A stretch of DNA of 64,000 bases from Bacteroidales bacterium (GTDB lineage: Bacteria; Bacteroidota; Bacteroidia; Bacteroidales; JAUNSR01), in the NCBI GenBank assembly GCA_030539115.1, contig JAUNSR010000013.1, positions 2,276 through 66,275 on the forward strand, written 5' to 3'. A program made the position numbers and the translations under genes. Below the pieces are notes generated by a model. That model was not told the DNA's origin, did no database searches, and saw nothing but the letters and a program-made list of their open reading frames with translations. Position 1 is the first letter of the stretch. The number at the start of each line of letters is the position of its first letter. Shown piece after piece: positions 52,713 through 62,129 of this stretch.

Positions 52713-53900
52713 TTATTGTACAATTTTGCCCCAGAATCTAAGCTCAGACATTAAAAATCCGTTAGATTTAGTCCAGCTTTCAGGACATCTAAATCTAATA
52801 TATCTATATGGAGGGATATTGTCATCAATTTCATATTCCTCACCACTTTCTGCATAAGCATAGTCTTCAGAGGTCACGGTTATATTATCATTTCCTGAAG
52901 GTTTATAACTTTCACACTCTTTTATAAGTTCCCAACCATCCCAGTTTTCAGGATTAACCACAGCATCAGGATCATTGGTTCCCCATACATCAAAATATTT
53001 CGGATTATGCAATGAATAGGCATATTTGCATCTGCCCCAATATTTAAACCTTGAAAGCTTACATGTTACACCCAAATCGATAGAGAAATATGGATTTTTA
53101 GCATTTCCCGGAGCCAAATAATAACATTTTTGACTGTCATCATTTTTAGTGGCTATTTTATAATCAAAAAGATTTGAGAAAACACCGCCCCATACAGATA
53201 AAATATATGCAGGATTAATAGGGAGCTCCTTAAATGTTTTTGAAGGAATTTCAATTTCATATAGTGGAGTAACTGTTGTTTTAAAAGTATCTGTATAATT
53301 TTCATAGACATCTTTAACTAAAACGGCAAATGTTTGAGGAATTGTGTCCAAGCCCCTAATAGCTTTGGCAGCTGAAGTTTCAGTTGAGTAGTATGTTTCA
53401 AATTCATTCCAAGTATTATCCTCATTAAGAGCCAAGACTTTTACAATAATCTGCTCGTTTTCTATGTTTTCCCAATTAATTTTAAACCCACCCCAACTTG
53501 AAGCGGTCTTAATCGATGAGTAAATTCCGTAAATTGGAGAATCTAAAGGCTCAATTTCAATTTCAATTGGAGAAGATTCATTACGGCTTCTATCAACAGT
53601 ATAAAGATTAATTGTTTGTTTTTTTGATTTACCAAAGCCTTTTAGTTCAATAGCATTTTGAAATACTGAGGATCTTTCCTCCTTTTTTTCACCTATTGTA
53701 TTTGAATAAACAGCTTTTACATATAACAAATCAGTTTCATCGGGAAGTGAGTAAGAAATTTTCACTTTGCCATTCAAGTTTTCCACTTTAATGTCAGTTA
53801 CTTGAGCAGGAGTAGTATTATCAATAGGATATTGACCGCAAAACTCCTCATTGCAACTAATAAGTATAGAAAATAACAGGATATATATTATATTTTTCAT
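52713..53900 (-). CDS. DUF4959/DUF5126/DUF5000-type PUL lipoprotein
   Basis: A 395-residue lipoprotein with lipobox ISC near residue 16. About residues 25-120 are the DUF4959 Ig-like domain (PAQVTDIKVENLNGKVKISY), 120-220 the DUF5126 domain, and 245-395 the DUF5000 domain, an F5/8-type-C-like carbohydrate-binding module (YFSIDLGVTCKLSRFKYWGR and PYRYIRFRC). It probably binds glycan at the surface beside SusD. Confidence 0.8.
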   Translation of the reverse strand: MKNIIYILLFSILISCNEEFCGQYPIDNTTPAQVTDIKVENLNGKVKISYSLPDETDLLYVKAVYSNTIGEKKEERSSVFQNAIELKGFGKSKKQTINLYTVDRSRNESSPIEIEIEPLDSPIYGIYSSIKTASSWGGFKINWENIENEQIIVKVLALNEDNTWNEFETYYSTETSAAKAIRGLDTIPQTFAVLVKDVYENYTDTFKTTVTPLYEIEIPSKTFKELPINPAYILSVWGGVFSNLFDYKIATKNDDSQKCYYLAPGNAKNPYFSIDLGVTCKLSRFKYWGRCKYAYSLHNPKYFDVWGTNDPDAVVNPENWDGWELIKECESYKPSGNDNITVTSEDYAYAESGEEYEIDDNIPPYRYIRFRCPESWTKSNGFLMSELRFWGKIVQ

Positions 53901-53924
53901 TTTAATAATGGTTTATATAGTTAA

Positions 53925-55853
53925 TCACCAATATGGGTTTTGCACAAGATTTCTATCCACTCTTATATCATAATGTTTTATTGGCCATAGATATTCCTTT
54001 TTGGTAAAATTAAGATTGTCTATGGTAGATATTTGATAATACTCAGCAGCATTGTCGGCTTCGATATTCCAAGCTCTAATAGGTCCTGTAATATCTTTCA
54101 TTGCCTCTTTCCATCTTCTCAAATCCCAGAATCTTTTACCCTCAAAAGATAGCTCAATCATTCTTTCTCTATGAATAATTTCTCTCATTCCATCTTTTGT
54201 AGATGGTTTGTCCGGATATTTAGAATGTTCAGACCAACTTTGTTTCACGCCTTCAAGTCCTGCTTTCTTTCTTATAATATCAATATAATCGTAAACTTCT
54301 TGAGAAGGAAAATCAAGAGTTTCATTTAAACACTCGGCATATAAAAGGTATAAATCAGACAGACGAATAATTGGATAGCTAAATCTATAAAATGAAGCAT
54401 AATTATTGGCTGTGGTTGTTGTCTTATAATGACTGTTTTTCTTTGATAGATAACCGGTAACTGAATATCTTAAAGAGCCTCTTTTCCCTGAAACATCACC
54501 TTGTTTCATTTTGATTTCCCATGAAGTTTCAGAGGAAAGTCCTTTTCCAACATCTTTATATCTGCCATTACCAAACCAATATGCACCATCGAAAGCCAAA
54601 TCTGCATAAAACCTTGGTTCGCGGTGTTGATTGAGGTTGGCTGTTGGATAGTTTTTTATTATATAATAGTAATGATCAGCCGATGCAATGCTGTAATTAA
54701 ATCTATTGTCATAATCATAGTTTATGTCTTCATCAATAGGAACTCCATTTTCGGAATAGAAAAGCTCAGCCATTTTTATTGTTGGCACAACACAAGTTTT
54801 CCAGGGAACATAATTTACATGTTCGGTATTGAAAAAAGGAAGAGTGGTATATTGAAGAGACTGATAGGCATTCTTATTTAATGGCCAAATAACTTCATCA
54901 TTTACCCTGTCAGAAAATACCCCTTTAATATTCATCAATAGTTGTGTAGTGTCAGAAAGCACATAAGGATCTTTGAATGTGTAGAATTTGTGACCTGCTT
55001 GTTGACAAATGTCAATGGCTTCTTGACAGGCAACCTTTGCTTTTTCCCATTTGCCCTCATCATAGCTCTGCGGGAAAAGAGAAACGCCTCTGTTATCCTT
55101 TAAATAATAATAATCTTCATTGCCATTAAACAAAGCACTTGCAAAAGTTGTAAGAACTTCAGCCTTTATTGATGCGGCAATAGGTTTTGTTATCTTTCCA
55201 TACTCGGTAGAGACCTCTTCAATAGCCATAGGAAGATATGGAAGAGCCTCATCAATAAGTTGGACAATGTATTCAACACAATCATCCAAAGGATCTCTGT
55301 AATTTCTTACTTTATCTGTAGTTGCATCAACATCAATATTATTTTTCATTAATGGAATAGGACCATACATTCTCAAAAGATAAAAATGGAGATAGGCTTT
55401 TATAAATTTAGCCTCTGCTTTCCATTTTTCAAGTTCGTCACCGGAAAGTTTAGGGCCAACTTGATCAACATTGTCAAGAAAAGTATTGCAATTTCTTATT
55501 CCCTGCCAAAGATTCTTGCCGGAATTTTCACCATCCCAGAAATTCATATAAGGACTGTTTACATTTTGCTTTCCTTGTTTCAGATAAAATGGATTATAGT
55601 TGCCGACAAGACCTGCCACCTCCTGCCAATCATTAAAAGTCCAGAACTCATCACTGCCCATATAAGCAGGATCGTTGGAAACATCGCCAAGATTTGGGAT
55701 AAAATTATAACATGAAGCAAGAAACTTCTCTGCTCCTATTTTATTTCTAAAAGCATATTCAATAGTAGCTATATTATCGGGAGCAATATCAAGATAATCT
55801 GAGCAACTGCAAAAGAATACACTGAACAATAAATATTTATATATTTTCTTCAT
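53925..55853 (-). CDS. SusD-like glycan-binding lipoprotein
   Basis: A 642-residue RagB/SusD lipoprotein (signal peptide, cysteine near residue 15-17, CSDYLDIAPDN), with TPR-like helices (EKWKAEAKFIKAYLHFYLLRMYGPIPLMK) and the typical end (IREIIHRERMIELSFEGKRFWDLRRWKEA-like and YLWPIKHYDI). It forms the lid of the SusC barrel and captures an oligosaccharide. It has its own R96 leader in the susC-susD gap. Confidence 0.93.
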   Translation of the reverse strand: MKKIYKYLLFSVFFCSCSDYLDIAPDNIATIEYAFRNKIGAEKFLASCYNFIPNLGDVSNDPAYMGSDEFWTFNDWQEVAGLVGNYNPFYLKQGKQNVNSPYMNFWDGENSGKNLWQGIRNCNTFLDNVDQVGPKLSGDELEKWKAEAKFIKAYLHFYLLRMYGPIPLMKNNIDVDATTDKVRNYRDPLDDCVEYIVQLIDEALPYLPMAIEEVSTEYGKITKPIAASIKAEVLTTFASALFNGNEDYYYLKDNRGVSLFPQSYDEGKWEKAKVACQEAIDICQQAGHKFYTFKDPYVLSDTTQLLMNIKGVFSDRVNDEVIWPLNKNAYQSLQYTTLPFFNTEHVNYVPWKTCVVPTIKMAELFYSENGVPIDEDINYDYDNRFNYSIASADHYYYIIKNYPTANLNQHREPRFYADLAFDGAYWFGNGRYKDVGKGLSSETSWEIKMKQGDVSGKRGSLRYSVTGYLSKKNSHYKTTTTANNYASFYRFSYPIIRLSDLYLLYAECLNETLDFPSQEVYDYIDIIRKKAGLEGVKQSWSEHSKYPDKPSTKDGMREIIHRERMIELSFEGKRFWDLRRWKEAMKDITGPIRAWNIEADNAAEYYQISTIDNLNFTKKEYLWPIKHYDIRVDRNLVQNPYW

Positions 55854-56030
55854 TTGTATATTATTAATTTTCGTAACCGTTACCTCTAAGGTACAAATGC
55901 GCCATTTATATACCTTTAGTTGGGTATCTCATCTTTAGGTGAGTTATGGCGATTTCATTTGTATATTATTTATTTTTTAATACCAAGCTGCAAATTCGCC
56001 TTTAAAAATTTCCATTTTCAGTCATCGTTA
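55854..56030 (-). repeat. R96 copies between susC and susD
   Basis: On the minus strand a copy with GGCGCATTTGTACCTTAGAG and GTAACGGTTA ends at the susD ATG (50 bases after its core); upstream of it lies a second, degenerate copy (GGCGAATTTGCAGCTTGGTA). The two cores are roughly 95 bases apart. ATG AAA TCG CCA TAA sits at their junction near 55947. Confidence 0.8.
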
Positions 56031-56053
56031 GGGCGATTTGGTAAAATGTCATT

Positions 56054-59000
56054 TTAAAAAGTTACTTGAACTCCAAGATTAAATACCTTCTGAGTTGGAT
56101 ATCCTAAACCATTTCCTGCCATTTCAGGATCCCATAATTTAAATTTACTGAAGGTTAACAAATTGCTTCCACTGAAATATATCCTCATAAGGGATATTGA
56201 GGCTTTTGACACAAACTGCTTTGGCAATTTATAGCCAAATTCCAATGATTTAAGCCTCATAAATGAACCGTCTCTCATAAACCAAGAACTTGTCTGAGTA
56301 TTATTTGAAATAGCATAATTGGAAAGACGCGGCCATAAAGCATAAATATTTCTATCATCTTCGGACCAGTGATCATCGGCGTATGCTTTTAAAAGCATGT
56401 TTTTTGAAACGACACTTCCTGAGCCATCTGTGTCAATGAAAGGAGCCGTAAGACTGGAATTAATCCAGAAAGACTCTCTTGCCAAGCCTTGAAAGAAACA
56501 TGAGAAGTCAAAATCTTTATATCCCATTGAGAAACCAAAGCCATAAACAATCTCCGGCTCAGTTGGATAGCCAATAGGAATTCTATCTTCTGATGTTATC
56601 TCGCCATCACCGTTGATATCTCTATATTTTATGTCTCCTGCCATATAATCGCCAAACTGTTTTGGAGAATTGGCAACCTCAGCCTCATCTACGAACAATC
56701 TTTCTGCAATATATCCCCATGTTTGTGACACGCTCTTACCCTCTTTATTTAACCATGGAGTTAGAGTTTGGTCAATATCTTCGTATTTTGTATATTTTGA
56801 TTTGGCATAAGTGATATTTGCTCTTCCTTGTATCCACCAGTCTTTGGTAATAGATTTTTGTACATCAATAGAACCATCAATACCTGAACCTTTTGCCTCT
56901 CCAACATTTGAAGCCGGAGTAGCCATTAGACCCATATGAGAAGGTAAAAAGGTTCTTGATAGAAGTATCCCTGTTCTTTTCTCTGTATAATAATCAACAT
57001 TTATATCCATCAAATCAAACAAACGAGCCTCTATACCAAAATTTGTTTTATATGATTTCTCCCATGTAATTTTATCATTGGGATATTTGTTTATTGAAAC
57101 ACCATTCACCCAATAACCAAATTCATTTCCCCATGTATAGCCATAAGAGCCATTATCCATGTTAACATTTGACAAGTAAAAGAATCTATCTGTGCTTGCG
57201 CCAATTGCATCGTTTCCTACGATTCCATAAGTTGCTTTTAGCTTAAGCATATTAATCTTATTGCTCAATCCGCTGAAGAAACTCTCGTTAGAAACTATCC
57301 AACCTAAGCCAGCAGATGGGAAAAATCCGAACCTTTCATTCTTTGCGAATCTTTCAGATCCATTATAACCGAAGTTATATTCCAAAAAATATCTTGAATC
57401 ATAATTATATGTAAAACGTCCTGAGAATCCGACATTTCGATGAGGCAAAGATGCTGTTAATGAACCTGCATTCCCATACAATTGATTTCTTAATGTAAAT
57501 ACCAACAAACCGCTTACTCCATGCTTTTTAGCAAAAGTCCTGTCATAATTTGCGGCTCCTTCGAAATAAGTCATTGTATTTACATCTTTCGTTCCTTCAT
57601 TATAAGTTAAATACTCTGTTCCTGAGGATGGATTTATATCTTGAAGAATATATTCCTGAGAATGTCGGTCATAACTTGAAATTGAATAATAAAAAGGATT
57701 ATATTGACGAGACACATCAAAATATGAATATCTTGTTGTGCTTATCAACCCTCTAATATTCAAGCCTTGAGTAATAAAATCAAGTTTTTGTTTTAATTCA
57801 AATTGAGCAAGCATAGTGCTTTTTGAATACTCCTTGTATCCTTTAACCATATCGGCGTAAGGATTAAGATAATTGCCGGTATCATAGTTTCCAAAAAGGA
57901 TATGTTTTGTATATTGATTCTCCGCGTCAGGAGCATAATAGGCAGGAAATGAAACCGGATCGGTTCTCATTATCTTATTGTAAATAGTTGTACCACCATC
58001 TAAAGGACCTCTGTAATCGTCAAAGGAACCATGCAGTCTTACAACAGCCTCAGTTGTTTTGGTAACGTTTATATTAATATTTGAACGCAGCAAATATCTT
58101 TTTAAATCAATATTATTGTTGAAATTGTTTCTTTTATCAACCTTTAGCATTCCATTATCCTGATTATAAGTGCCGGCTATATAATAACGGGCAACCTTTC
58201 CACCTCCACTTAAATTGAAATTCAACCTATGATTGAGAGTTCTATCTTTCATTAAAAGTGATTTCCAATCTGTGGCAGGATAGATATATGAATTAGTGCC
58301 AAGTTTTGTATTATCGATTTTTTCAAGAGAATAAGGAGTAGTCCCAAGTTTATCTCTTGTCATGACAGCCTCGTTATTGAGCTTCATATATGTTATCGGG
58401 TCGGCAAATTCAATATCCTTAGTAGGTTCAGATAAAGAAGCCTCATACCTAACCGAGATTGTAGCCTTTCCCTCTTTTCCCTCTTTGGTTGTAACAAGAA
58501 TTACACCATTGGCTCCTCTTGCTCCATAAAGAGCTGTTGCAGTTGCATCCTTCATAATTGAAAAACTTGAAATATCATCTGCCTGAAGTCTTGCAAAATC
58601 GGAAGAACTCATTTCAACTCCATCAATTAAGATAAGAGGTCCTGCTGCATATTTTAAGGAAGTAACACCTCTGACAAAGAAACTTGCATCATCTTCACCC
58701 GGTTCCCCGCTTCTTTGGTAAGAAATCAAACCTGCGACCCTTCCTGCTAAGGAAGTGGTAAGATTACTGCTTGGAACCTTTAACTCACTTGGTTTTATGG
58801 TGGTAATAGAGGCCAAAACACTCTCTTTTTTTTGTTTTGCAAAGGCAACTACAGCAACCTCCTCAAGCTCATTGACTTTTTGTTTAAGCTTTACTACAAT
58901 ATCTTTGGAATTATCAACATTTACAATTTGATTTTCAAACCCAACAAAAGATATTTCAAGCTTTGAGTTGGGAGAAACTTCAATACTAAAACTTCCATCA

Positions 59001-59251
59001 ATATCTGTAATAACACCTTTTGTTGTTCCAACAATCTGAATCGTAGCCCCTGGAATGGGGATATTTGCATCGTCCAATACTTTTCCCTTTACGACATTGG
59101 TTTGCTGAATTATTGGAAACTCATTTTTGGAATAATTGTTATGCTCATTTTTATAAGCAAACACAGATACAGATATTGCAGAAAGCAATCCTATACATAA
59201 GAGCTTTTTCAAGATTCTTTCATCTTGTTCTTTCTTAAATTTTCTTTTCAT
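56054..59251 (-). CDS. SusC-like TonB-dependent outer-membrane transporter
   Basis: A 1065-residue receptor: signal peptide (about 15-32), a carboxypeptidase-regulatory-like domain (about 55-130, VVKGKVLDDANIPIPGATI), a plug (about 140-260, DASFFVRGVTSLKYAAGPLILIDGVEMS) and a barrel ending in VQVTF. It imports oligosaccharides into the periplasm using TonB energy. The next gene, after a repeat-filled gap, is its partner SusD. Confidence 0.95.
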   Translation of the reverse strand: MKRKFKKEQDERILKKLLCIGLLSAISVSVFAYKNEHNNYSKNEFPIIQQTNVVKGKVLDDANIPIPGATIQIVGTTKGVITDIDGSFSIEVSPNSKLEISFVGFENQIVNVDNSKDIVVKLKQKVNELEEVAVVAFAKQKKESVLASITTIKPSELKVPSSNLTTSLAGRVAGLISYQRSGEPGEDDASFFVRGVTSLKYAAGPLILIDGVEMSSSDFARLQADDISSFSIMKDATATALYGARGANGVILVTTKEGKEGKATISVRYEASLSEPTKDIEFADPITYMKLNNEAVMTRDKLGTTPYSLEKIDNTKLGTNSYIYPATDWKSLLMKDRTLNHRLNFNLSGGGKVARYYIAGTYNQDNGMLKVDKRNNFNNNIDLKRYLLRSNININVTKTTEAVVRLHGSFDDYRGPLDGGTTIYNKIMRTDPVSFPAYYAPDAENQYTKHILFGNYDTGNYLNPYADMVKGYKEYSKSTMLAQFELKQKLDFITQGLNIRGLISTTRYSYFDVSRQYNPFYYSISSYDRHSQEYILQDINPSSGTEYLTYNEGTKDVNTMTYFEGAANYDRTFAKKHGVSGLLVFTLRNQLYGNAGSLTASLPHRNVGFSGRFTYNYDSRYFLEYNFGYNGSERFAKNERFGFFPSAGLGWIVSNESFFSGLSNKINMLKLKATYGIVGNDAIGASTDRFFYLSNVNMDNGSYGYTWGNEFGYWVNGVSINKYPNDKITWEKSYKTNFGIEARLFDLMDINVDYYTEKRTGILLSRTFLPSHMGLMATPASNVGEAKGSGIDGSIDVQKSITKDWWIQGRANITYAKSKYTKYEDIDQTLTPWLNKEGKSVSQTWGYIAERLFVDEAEVANSPKQFGDYMAGDIKYRDINGDGEITSEDRIPIGYPTEPEIVYGFGFSMGYKDFDFSCFFQGLARESFWINSSLTAPFIDTDGSGSVVSKNMLLKAYADDHWSEDDRNIYALWPRLSNYAISNNTQTSSWFMRDGSFMRLKSLEFGYKLPKQFVSKASISLMRIYFSGSNLLTFSKFKLWDPEMAGNGLGYPTQKVFNLGVQVTF

Positions 59252-59375
59252 GCATCTTCTGGTATTAGTAAAAATGTTTATTGTGATTTAAAGAATTGTT
59301 TTATTTATATTTTCACAAATATGCATTATTTAACAAATAGAAAATTTAGGTGTTTAATTCTTTTTATATTCAAAA

Positions 59376-59431
59376 AAATGAACAACATATATCGCTAATA
59401 ATCATATTATTAGAGAATATGTTGTTCATTT
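59376..59431 (-). terminator. Terminator of the single-span protein gene
   Basis: AAATGAACAACATAT (59376-59390) pairs with ATATGTTGTTCATTT (59417-59431), and CTAATAAT with ATTATTAG inside; on the minus strand a run of T follows. It separates the putative sensor gene from susC. Confidence 0.8.
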
Positions 59432-59472
59432 CAAAAATACCCTAAATAGGATCAATAAAATTGGATTTATGC

Positions 59473-60741
59473 TTAGATAGATATTTTATCTGTTTGTGTC
59501 TCAAACGATACATCCTTGAAAGTTCCTAATCCTGTAAAAAGAAAAGATATTCCATGACACTCTCCAAAAGATTCTGTTAATGAAGTATTATAAACCTTTG
59601 TTTTATTTATATATAGTATAAAGTTATTTTTATTAATTCTAACATTAATATCATTATATTTAGAAAGATCCAGTCCCATATAATTAATATTATTTGATTG
59701 TCCACTATTTTTTTCACCCGGCAGATTGATAGCTGTATAAAACTCACAACCATTTTTAGTAAAATGCAATTCTACAATATCTTTTGTAAAATAAAGTCTT
59801 ACAACCACATGATCACAATAAATTGCAGGTACATGGAAATCGTTTAAAATCTTAAATTCCACATTAAAAACCGAATCCTTAATCAAACCGGATTTTATGT
59901 AACGATATTCTGTTAGATAATAATCCTTATCCGACATACCAAAACTTGTTATATCATTTTGATCAAAACGAGCGCACTCTCTTTTATTTGTATAAATAAG
60001 CCTTGAATTTGAAGATGGTTTTATATAATATTCAACTTCAAAAGTATTATGACAATATCCCCTCCAACCATTACTTTCAATAATAACAGGTATTTTTTCA
60101 ACAAGAATATTTCCCCTTACAACTTTAATAATTTCCGTACCGGGAAGTTTAAAATAGAAGCAATAATCATACTCTCCTTTTCTCATCAGAATAGAATCAT
60201 TATTAAAAACAATATATAATGGAACATCCGATTTGTTTTTAACATGAAAGGTAGCAGTATATGGGGCAACTCTTATCTCATCTATAAGAGTAACATCTTT
60301 TTCATACGAATCTAAATTCTTTTCAGCTTTTATATTATGGAATAAATTATTTACAACAACCAAAATTAAAATTACTGAAAGCATAAGAAAAGCAGTAATC
60401 TTTATTCCTTTTGATAGATAAGAGCTCCTTTTTTGTTCAACAGCTTTATTGTTACTATAATCCAAAATAAATTTTTCACAATAGCCATTCCAACTCTCAT
60501 AGCCTATGAATTTAGCAACGGCATCTTTAGTATCATTATGAGGATTATAAAAATCCTCAACTTTTACTTTACCGAATATTCTTTTTAAAGTACTTGGGCT
60601 TATTAAAACCTTGGTTTGCTTAAAAATATTCCTACTTAAATCTATATAGAATCTATTATCCCACTTTTTAGAGGGCTGGACAGAGATTTTTTTAGCACAT
60701 TCATCAACAAGGCTTTGCCATATTTCTCTTTGGTTTTTCAT
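59473..60741 (-). CDS. Single-span membrane protein, candidate PUL regulator
   Basis: From ATG 60741 a 422-residue protein (the frame is open to 60777). The first 110 residues are soluble and basic, containing SPSTLKRIFGKVKVEDFYN and KFIGYESWNGYCEKF, a motif pair I recall from many Bacteroidota single-span proteins and that looks helical, possibly DNA-binding. One membrane segment follows (about 116-136), then a periplasmic part with beta-rich sequence, ending in about 170 residues resembling a concanavalin-type carbohydrate-binding fold. Directly upstream of susC, it could sense glycan and regulate the PUL. The function is inferred only. Confidence 0.5.
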   Translation of the reverse strand: MKNQREIWQSLVDECAKKISVQPSKKWDNRFYIDLSRNIFKQTKVLISPSTLKRIFGKVKVEDFYNPHNDTKDAVAKFIGYESWNGYCEKFILDYSNNKAVEQKRSSYLSKGIKITAFLMLSVILILVVVNNLFHNIKAEKNLDSYEKDVTLIDEIRVAPYTATFHVKNKSDVPLYIVFNNDSILMRKGEYDYCFYFKLPGTEIIKVVRGNILVEKIPVIIESNGWRGYCHNTFEVEYYIKPSSNSRLIYTNKRECARFDQNDITSFGMSDKDYYLTEYRYIKSGLIKDSVFNVEFKILNDFHVPAIYCDHVVVRLYFTKDIVELHFTKNGCEFYTAINLPGEKNSGQSNNINYMGLDLSKYNDINVRINKNNFILYINKTKVYNTSLTESFGECHGISFLFTGLGTFKDVSFETQTDKISI

Positions 60742-60865
60742 GTATAGATATAAATATAAAGCGTTCAATAAATGCAAAAACTAACTGACAAATTAGTTGT
60801 AAGAAAATTATGATGACTATTTAAATTTAAGTCAACCAAACATTAAATTAGCTTTATTAATAAAT

Positions 60866-61810
60866 TTACTTCTCTTTTTCAATCAACTTATTAAAAACCT
60901 CTTTTTTAACTTTAAAAGCTGTTCCATGACGAGTTCCTTTCGGAAAACTAATTTTATCAGAAACATCCTCCCAATTAATTAAATCCTCAGACCTTACTGC
61001 TCCATATTTATGCTCCATATATTTATCAAAATAAACATAAATCGAATCGCCAATTTTTAAAGGAGATGGGCCCTCAGCCCAATATTTTCCGGTAATAGGG
61101 TTTGAAACATCTATAGGGAAGCCTTCTTTGAGACTATTCGTTGAGGTTATACGTATATTCTTTTGAGCAGGATTGGGATTTTCATTTTTTAAAAACATGA
61201 TATATTTGTCTTTGTCATAAATGATCGAAGCATCAATTACACTAAAATCGGGATTGAAGAAGAGCTTTGTATCGCTGAAATCATTAAAATCTTTAGTGGT
61301 AACATAATAAATTCGATGATTAAGACCTTTTTCTGTTTCAGAATCCTCAATTGGGCTGTGCTTGCCGGGAATAGTTGTTGCCCAAAAAATATAATAAAGG
61401 GATTGCTTTTTATCAAAAAACAATTCCGGAGCCCAACAATTTTTAGCATCCGGCTCTTTCATCATTACCGGAATGCTCTTTTGAGTTTCCCAATTAATTA
61501 AATCTTTTGAGCTTGTATAACCTATAATTCTATCTGTCCAACTTGAAGTAAACACAAGATGATATCTTCCATCACCGCCTTTACATATTGATGGATCTCT
61601 CATTAATTTATCCTTTCCAACTGTTGGCTGCAAATATGAATTGCCATTATTCAATGCAACCCAGTTTAATCCGTCATGACTATATGCCAAATGCAGACCA
61701 TCTTCTCCATTATTAATAAAGTAAGAGAAAAGATAGATATCATCATCTTTTGCACATGAATAAAAAAACAAGGGGAAAATAATTGAGAAGAGATAGAATA
61801 TTTTTTTCAT
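60866..61810 (-). CDS. GH43-like glycoside hydrolase lipoprotein
   Basis: From ATG 61810 the protein has 314 residues with lipobox FYSC near residue 19; the frame is open to 61879, but that start gives no better signal. A five-bladed beta-propeller of the GH43 type is suggested by MRDPSICKGGDGRYHLVFTS (general-base Asp), DASIIYDKDKYIMFL (pKa-modulating Asp) and YWAEGPSPLKIGD (general-acid Glu), plus repeated YTSSKDLINWE and VRSEDLINWED segments. Likely substrates are arabinose-, xylose- or galactose-containing glycans. It lies beside the PUL and may be its enzyme. Confidence 0.8.
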   Translation of the reverse strand: MKKIFYLFSIIFPLFFYSCAKDDDIYLFSYFINNGEDGLHLAYSHDGLNWVALNNGNSYLQPTVGKDKLMRDPSICKGGDGRYHLVFTSSWTDRIIGYTSSKDLINWETQKSIPVMMKEPDAKNCWAPELFFDKKQSLYYIFWATTIPGKHSPIEDSETEKGLNHRIYYVTTKDFNDFSDTKLFFNPDFSVIDASIIYDKDKYIMFLKNENPNPAQKNIRITSTNSLKEGFPIDVSNPITGKYWAEGPSPLKIGDSIYVYFDKYMEHKYGAVRSEDLINWEDVSDKISFPKGTRHGTAFKVKKEVFNKLIEKEK

Positions 61811-62011
61811 TGGGAATAGATTTAAAAAGTAATTTAAATGTTTTGATATTGAGTAAAAACATTTTTCTGCAAAATTCAACTCTTATTATATTAACTTTTT
61901 AGCATAACGAATTTAATAATTTTTATTATAAATATTCAGTTTAAATATAAGGTTTTGCCATAAGAATTGTTTTAAAACATAAAAATGATTCTTTTCAAAA
62001 CATTATTCATT
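61811..62011. other. Intergenic region, no gene seen
   Basis: AT-rich sequence between the divergent GH43-like and acetyltransferase genes. The R84 copy begins immediately downstream. Confidence 0.4.
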
Positions 62012-62104
62012 TATCTTTGGTGCAGATATGCGGCGCCTCATCAATCCCACTTCAAAAGTTTTATCTTTTGAGTGCTGATTGAGTTCGGCTTGCACTATCT
62101 TTGA
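62012..62104 (+). repeat. R84 hairpin repeat, single diverged copy
   Basis: TATCTTTG (62012-62019) is followed by GCGGCGCCTCATCAATCCCA from 62030. Its stem CAATCCCACTTCAAAAG pairs with CTTTTGAGTGCTGATTG, so both arms have changed relative to the other loci while pairing persists. It ends GAGTTCGGCTTGCACTATCT, then TTGA, 25 bases before the acetyltransferase start. Confidence 0.8.
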
Positions 62105-62129
62105 AAAAAAATAAAAAATCTAAAAATTT

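Noticed and set aside
62030..62104. Ordinary terminator of an upstream plus-strand gene
   Set aside because: No plus-strand gene lies upstream, the hairpin is not followed by a T run, and it matches the R84 repeat at other loci.
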